6,704 nt of DNA, taken from assembly GCA_003648085.1 (NCBI GenBank), contig QMOC01000148.1:1-6704 (forward strand). Reading direction: 5' to 3'. Positions 5,562 to 6,704 of the stretch are shown one piece after another. The position numbers and the translations under genes were made by a program. The notes below the pieces were generated by a model. That model did no database searches. It was not told where the DNA came from and saw only the letters and a list, made by a program, of their open reading frames with translations. Numbering within the stretch: position 1 is the first letter of the stretch; the number at the start of each line of letters is the position of its first letter. The DNA comes from Chloroflexota bacterium (lineage in GTDB: Bacteria; Chloroflexota; Anaerolineae; B4-G1).

Positions 5562-6434
5562 ATGCGTAAACCCTTCGTCGTCTGCATTCTGCTCGCCATG
5601 CTCGTCGCCTGCCGTCCGGCTGAAGGAGAGGCGGGGATGCCAGGCGTCGCCATCCAGAACGTCGGCTCCGACACGATGGTCAACCTGGCGCTGGCCTGGG
5701 CCGAGGCATATCAGACGCTGCGCCCCGACGTGCGCATTGCCGTCACCGGGGGCGGCTCCGGCACCGGCATCGCCGGCCTCATCAACGGCACGGTGGACAT
5801 CGCCAATGCCTCGCGCCGCATGAAGCCGGAGGAGATGGAAGCAGCCCAGGCCAACGGCATCACCCCGGTCGAGCACGTCGTCGCCCGCGATGCTATCGCC
5901 GTCGTCGTGCATCCCTCCAACCCGGTGGACCGGCTCACGCTCCGGCAACTCTCCGATATGTTCAGCGGGCGCATCACGAATTGGTCGGAGGTGGGGGGTG
6001 AGGACCGCCCCATCGTGCTCCTCTCCCGCGAATCCAACTCCGGCACGCACGTCTACTTCCTGGAGCACGTGGTGCGTCTGGGCGACCCCGACAACCGCAC
6101 GCTCTTTTCCCCCGCCACGCTGCTGATGCCCTCGTCGGAGGGGATCAGTGCCGAGGTGCGCCAAAACCCCAATGCCATTGGCTACGATGGGCTAGGCTAC
6201 GTGACGCCCGACCAGAAGACCATCGCCGTCGCCGCCAGGCCAGAGGGGCCGTTTGTGCTGCCGACCATCGAGACGGTCAACAGCGGAGCCTACCCTATCG
6301 CCCGTGATCTCTACATGTACACGGCAGGCGAGCCACAGGGGACCATCGCCGACTACCTGGCCTGGATTCTGGGGCCGGAGGGGCAGACGATTGTGGGGGA
6401 ACTGGGGTTTGTGCCACTGTCAGCCGGGGATTAG
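5562..6434 (+). CDS. pstS: PstS, phosphate-binding lipoprotein of the phosphate ABC importer
   Basis: A 290-residue extracytoplasmic binding protein that captures phosphate and delivers it to the PstCA permease. The N-terminus [17 protein letters not shown] is a short lipoprotein signal peptide with lipobox LVAC, so C17 would be lipidated. Phosphate-binding segments are GSDTM (35-39), [23 protein letters not shown] (63-85, with the GSGTG loop) and RESNSGT (156-162). IGYDGLGY (207-214) is also typical of the family. The size is normal. The start at ATG 5562 is chosen because it begins the signal peptide and follows the promoter by 9 nt; an upstream TTG at 5484 would put a hydrophilic stretch in front and run through the promoter. 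No Shine-Dalgarno is present. It is transcribed divergently from pstB-phoU; the next gene downstream is not pstC. I see no clear terminator after it. Confidence 0.95.
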   Translation: MRKPFVVCILLAMLVACRPAEGEAGMPGVAIQNVGSDTMVNLALAWAEAYQTLRPDVRIAVTGGGSGTGIAGLINGTVDIANASRRMKPEEMEAAQANGITPVEHVVARDAIAVVVHPSNPVDRLTLRQLSDMFSGRITNWSEVGGEDRPIVLLSRESNSGTHVYFLEHVVRLGDPDNRTLFSPATLLMPSSEGISAEVRQNPNAIGYDGLGYVTPDQKTIAVAARPEGPFVLPTIETVNSGAYPIARDLYMYTAGEPQGTIADYLAWILGPEGQTIVGELGFVPLSAGD

Positions 6435-6472
6435 GCAGGAGGTGCGCCATCATAAACAGGCAGCGCGATGGA

Positions 6473-6501
6473 TTGACATCATCCCCATAATCTGCTAAAA
6501 T
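6473..6501 (+). promoter_or_regulatory. Consensus sigma-70 promoter of the last gene
   Basis: A perfect TTGACA (6473-6478), a 17-bp spacer and TAAAAT (6496-6501). Transcription from about 6508 gives a leader of roughly 79 nt before ATG 6587, unlike the leaderless arrangement of pstS and pstB. The rest of the 6435-6586 gap holds a 13-codon upstream ORF and a weak GGTG-ctt-CACC hairpin, nothing else recognisable. Confidence 0.85.
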
Positions 6502-6571
6502 AGCGATCAAGTTCCGGCGGTGGCGCGCGACATGTGGGTGCTTCACCAAAGCCAGCACGCATCAAACAGAT

Positions 6572-6579
6572 AAGGAGGT
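6572..6579 (+). promoter_or_regulatory. Full-consensus Shine-Dalgarno of the last gene
   Basis: AAGGAGGT lies 7 nt before ATG 6587. A nearer ATG at 6582 is out of frame with the hydrophobic product, so the Shine-Dalgarno and the frame both support 6587. Confidence 0.85.
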
Positions 6580-6586
6580 AAATGAA

Positions 6587-6704
6587 ATGGCCGAAGAAAA
6601 CGTCGCTCCGGTAGAAGGGACTGGCGAGGTTACCCAAGATGACAAGTTATGGGCACTGCTCAGTTGGCTCCCTTGGGTGGGCTGGATACTTGCCATTATT
6701 GCCC
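6587..6704 (+). CDS. Small membrane protein, DUF4870-like, N-terminus only (3' cut by window)
   Basis: The first 39 residues are visible and the frame is open to the window end. A hydrophilic, acidic N-terminal stretch (about 1-19, rich in E, T and V) is followed by DDKLWALLSWLPWVGWILAI, the beginning of a transmembrane segment. The DDKLWALLS-type start followed by a hydrophobic helix is what DUF4870-type membrane proteins look like; these are small, several-helix proteins of unknown function. It has its own consensus promoter and a strong Shine-Dalgarno, so it is probably well expressed. Too little is visible for a firm family call. Confidence 0.7.
   Translation, partial: MAEENVAPVEGTGEVTQDDKLWALLSWLPWVGWILAIIA

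Noticed and set aside
5478..6164. A 228-codon open frame on the - strand
   Set aside because: It is the opposite strand of pstS, with His/Gly/Asp-rich composition and no domain.
6435..6472. Terminator after pstS
   Set aside because: Only a weak GCGC/GCGC pairing is present, with no T-run after it.

Overview
The window comes from a GC-rich bacterial chromosome with ordinary housekeeping and accessory genes. There is no phage, CRISPR array, insertion sequence or RNA gene that I can see. The lineage is an inference. A stand-alone TrpB2, a SRAAP-free PLP core of the TrpB2 type, LiaF-like small membrane proteins, near-consensus -35/-10 promoters with 17-bp spacers and apparently leaderless genes together fit Chloroflexota (Anaerolineae-like) or a similar thermophile-related group. 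No marker gene here settles it.

Left part (1-1790, + strand). The window opens inside the C-terminus of an AAA/ABC-type ATPase. It continues through a gap holding a degenerate 8-bp-period repeat into trpB2, a tryptophan synthase beta-chain paralogue with no trpA beside it. A second, shorter patch of the same repeat follows trpB2, then a strong intrinsic terminator that closes the convergent junction.

Middle part (1792-5481, - strand). Five genes run leftward: pstB, phoU, rpiB, a six-helix LiaF-like membrane protein and a GT4 glycosyltransferase. The pstB promoter abuts its start codon. rpiB has its own good promoter. The last two genes abut exactly (stop codon directly followed by ATG), so they are probably translationally coupled. 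PstB is the ATPase of the high-affinity phosphate importer and PhoU the regulator that links this importer to phosphate signalling. RpiB, a pentose-phosphate isomerase, carries two active-site substitutions relative to E. coli RpiB. The glycosyltransferase contains a second, unrelated-looking 8-bp-period repeat inside its coding sequence.

Right part (5482-6704, + strand). An 80-bp divergent control region carries back-to-back promoters for pstB and pstS, both placed so that the mRNAs would be leaderless or nearly so, with a perfect inverted repeat in the pstS promoter spacer. pstS encodes the phosphate-binding lipoprotein. The permease genes pstC and pstA are not in the window, so the transporter locus is split or continues elsewhere. 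After pstS a consensus promoter drives a cut-off gene for a small membrane protein resembling DUF4870.

The most notable signals are the two 8-bp-period repeats, the altered RpiB active site and the pair of leaderless divergent pst promoters. I do not see evidence for a wholly new multi-gene system.
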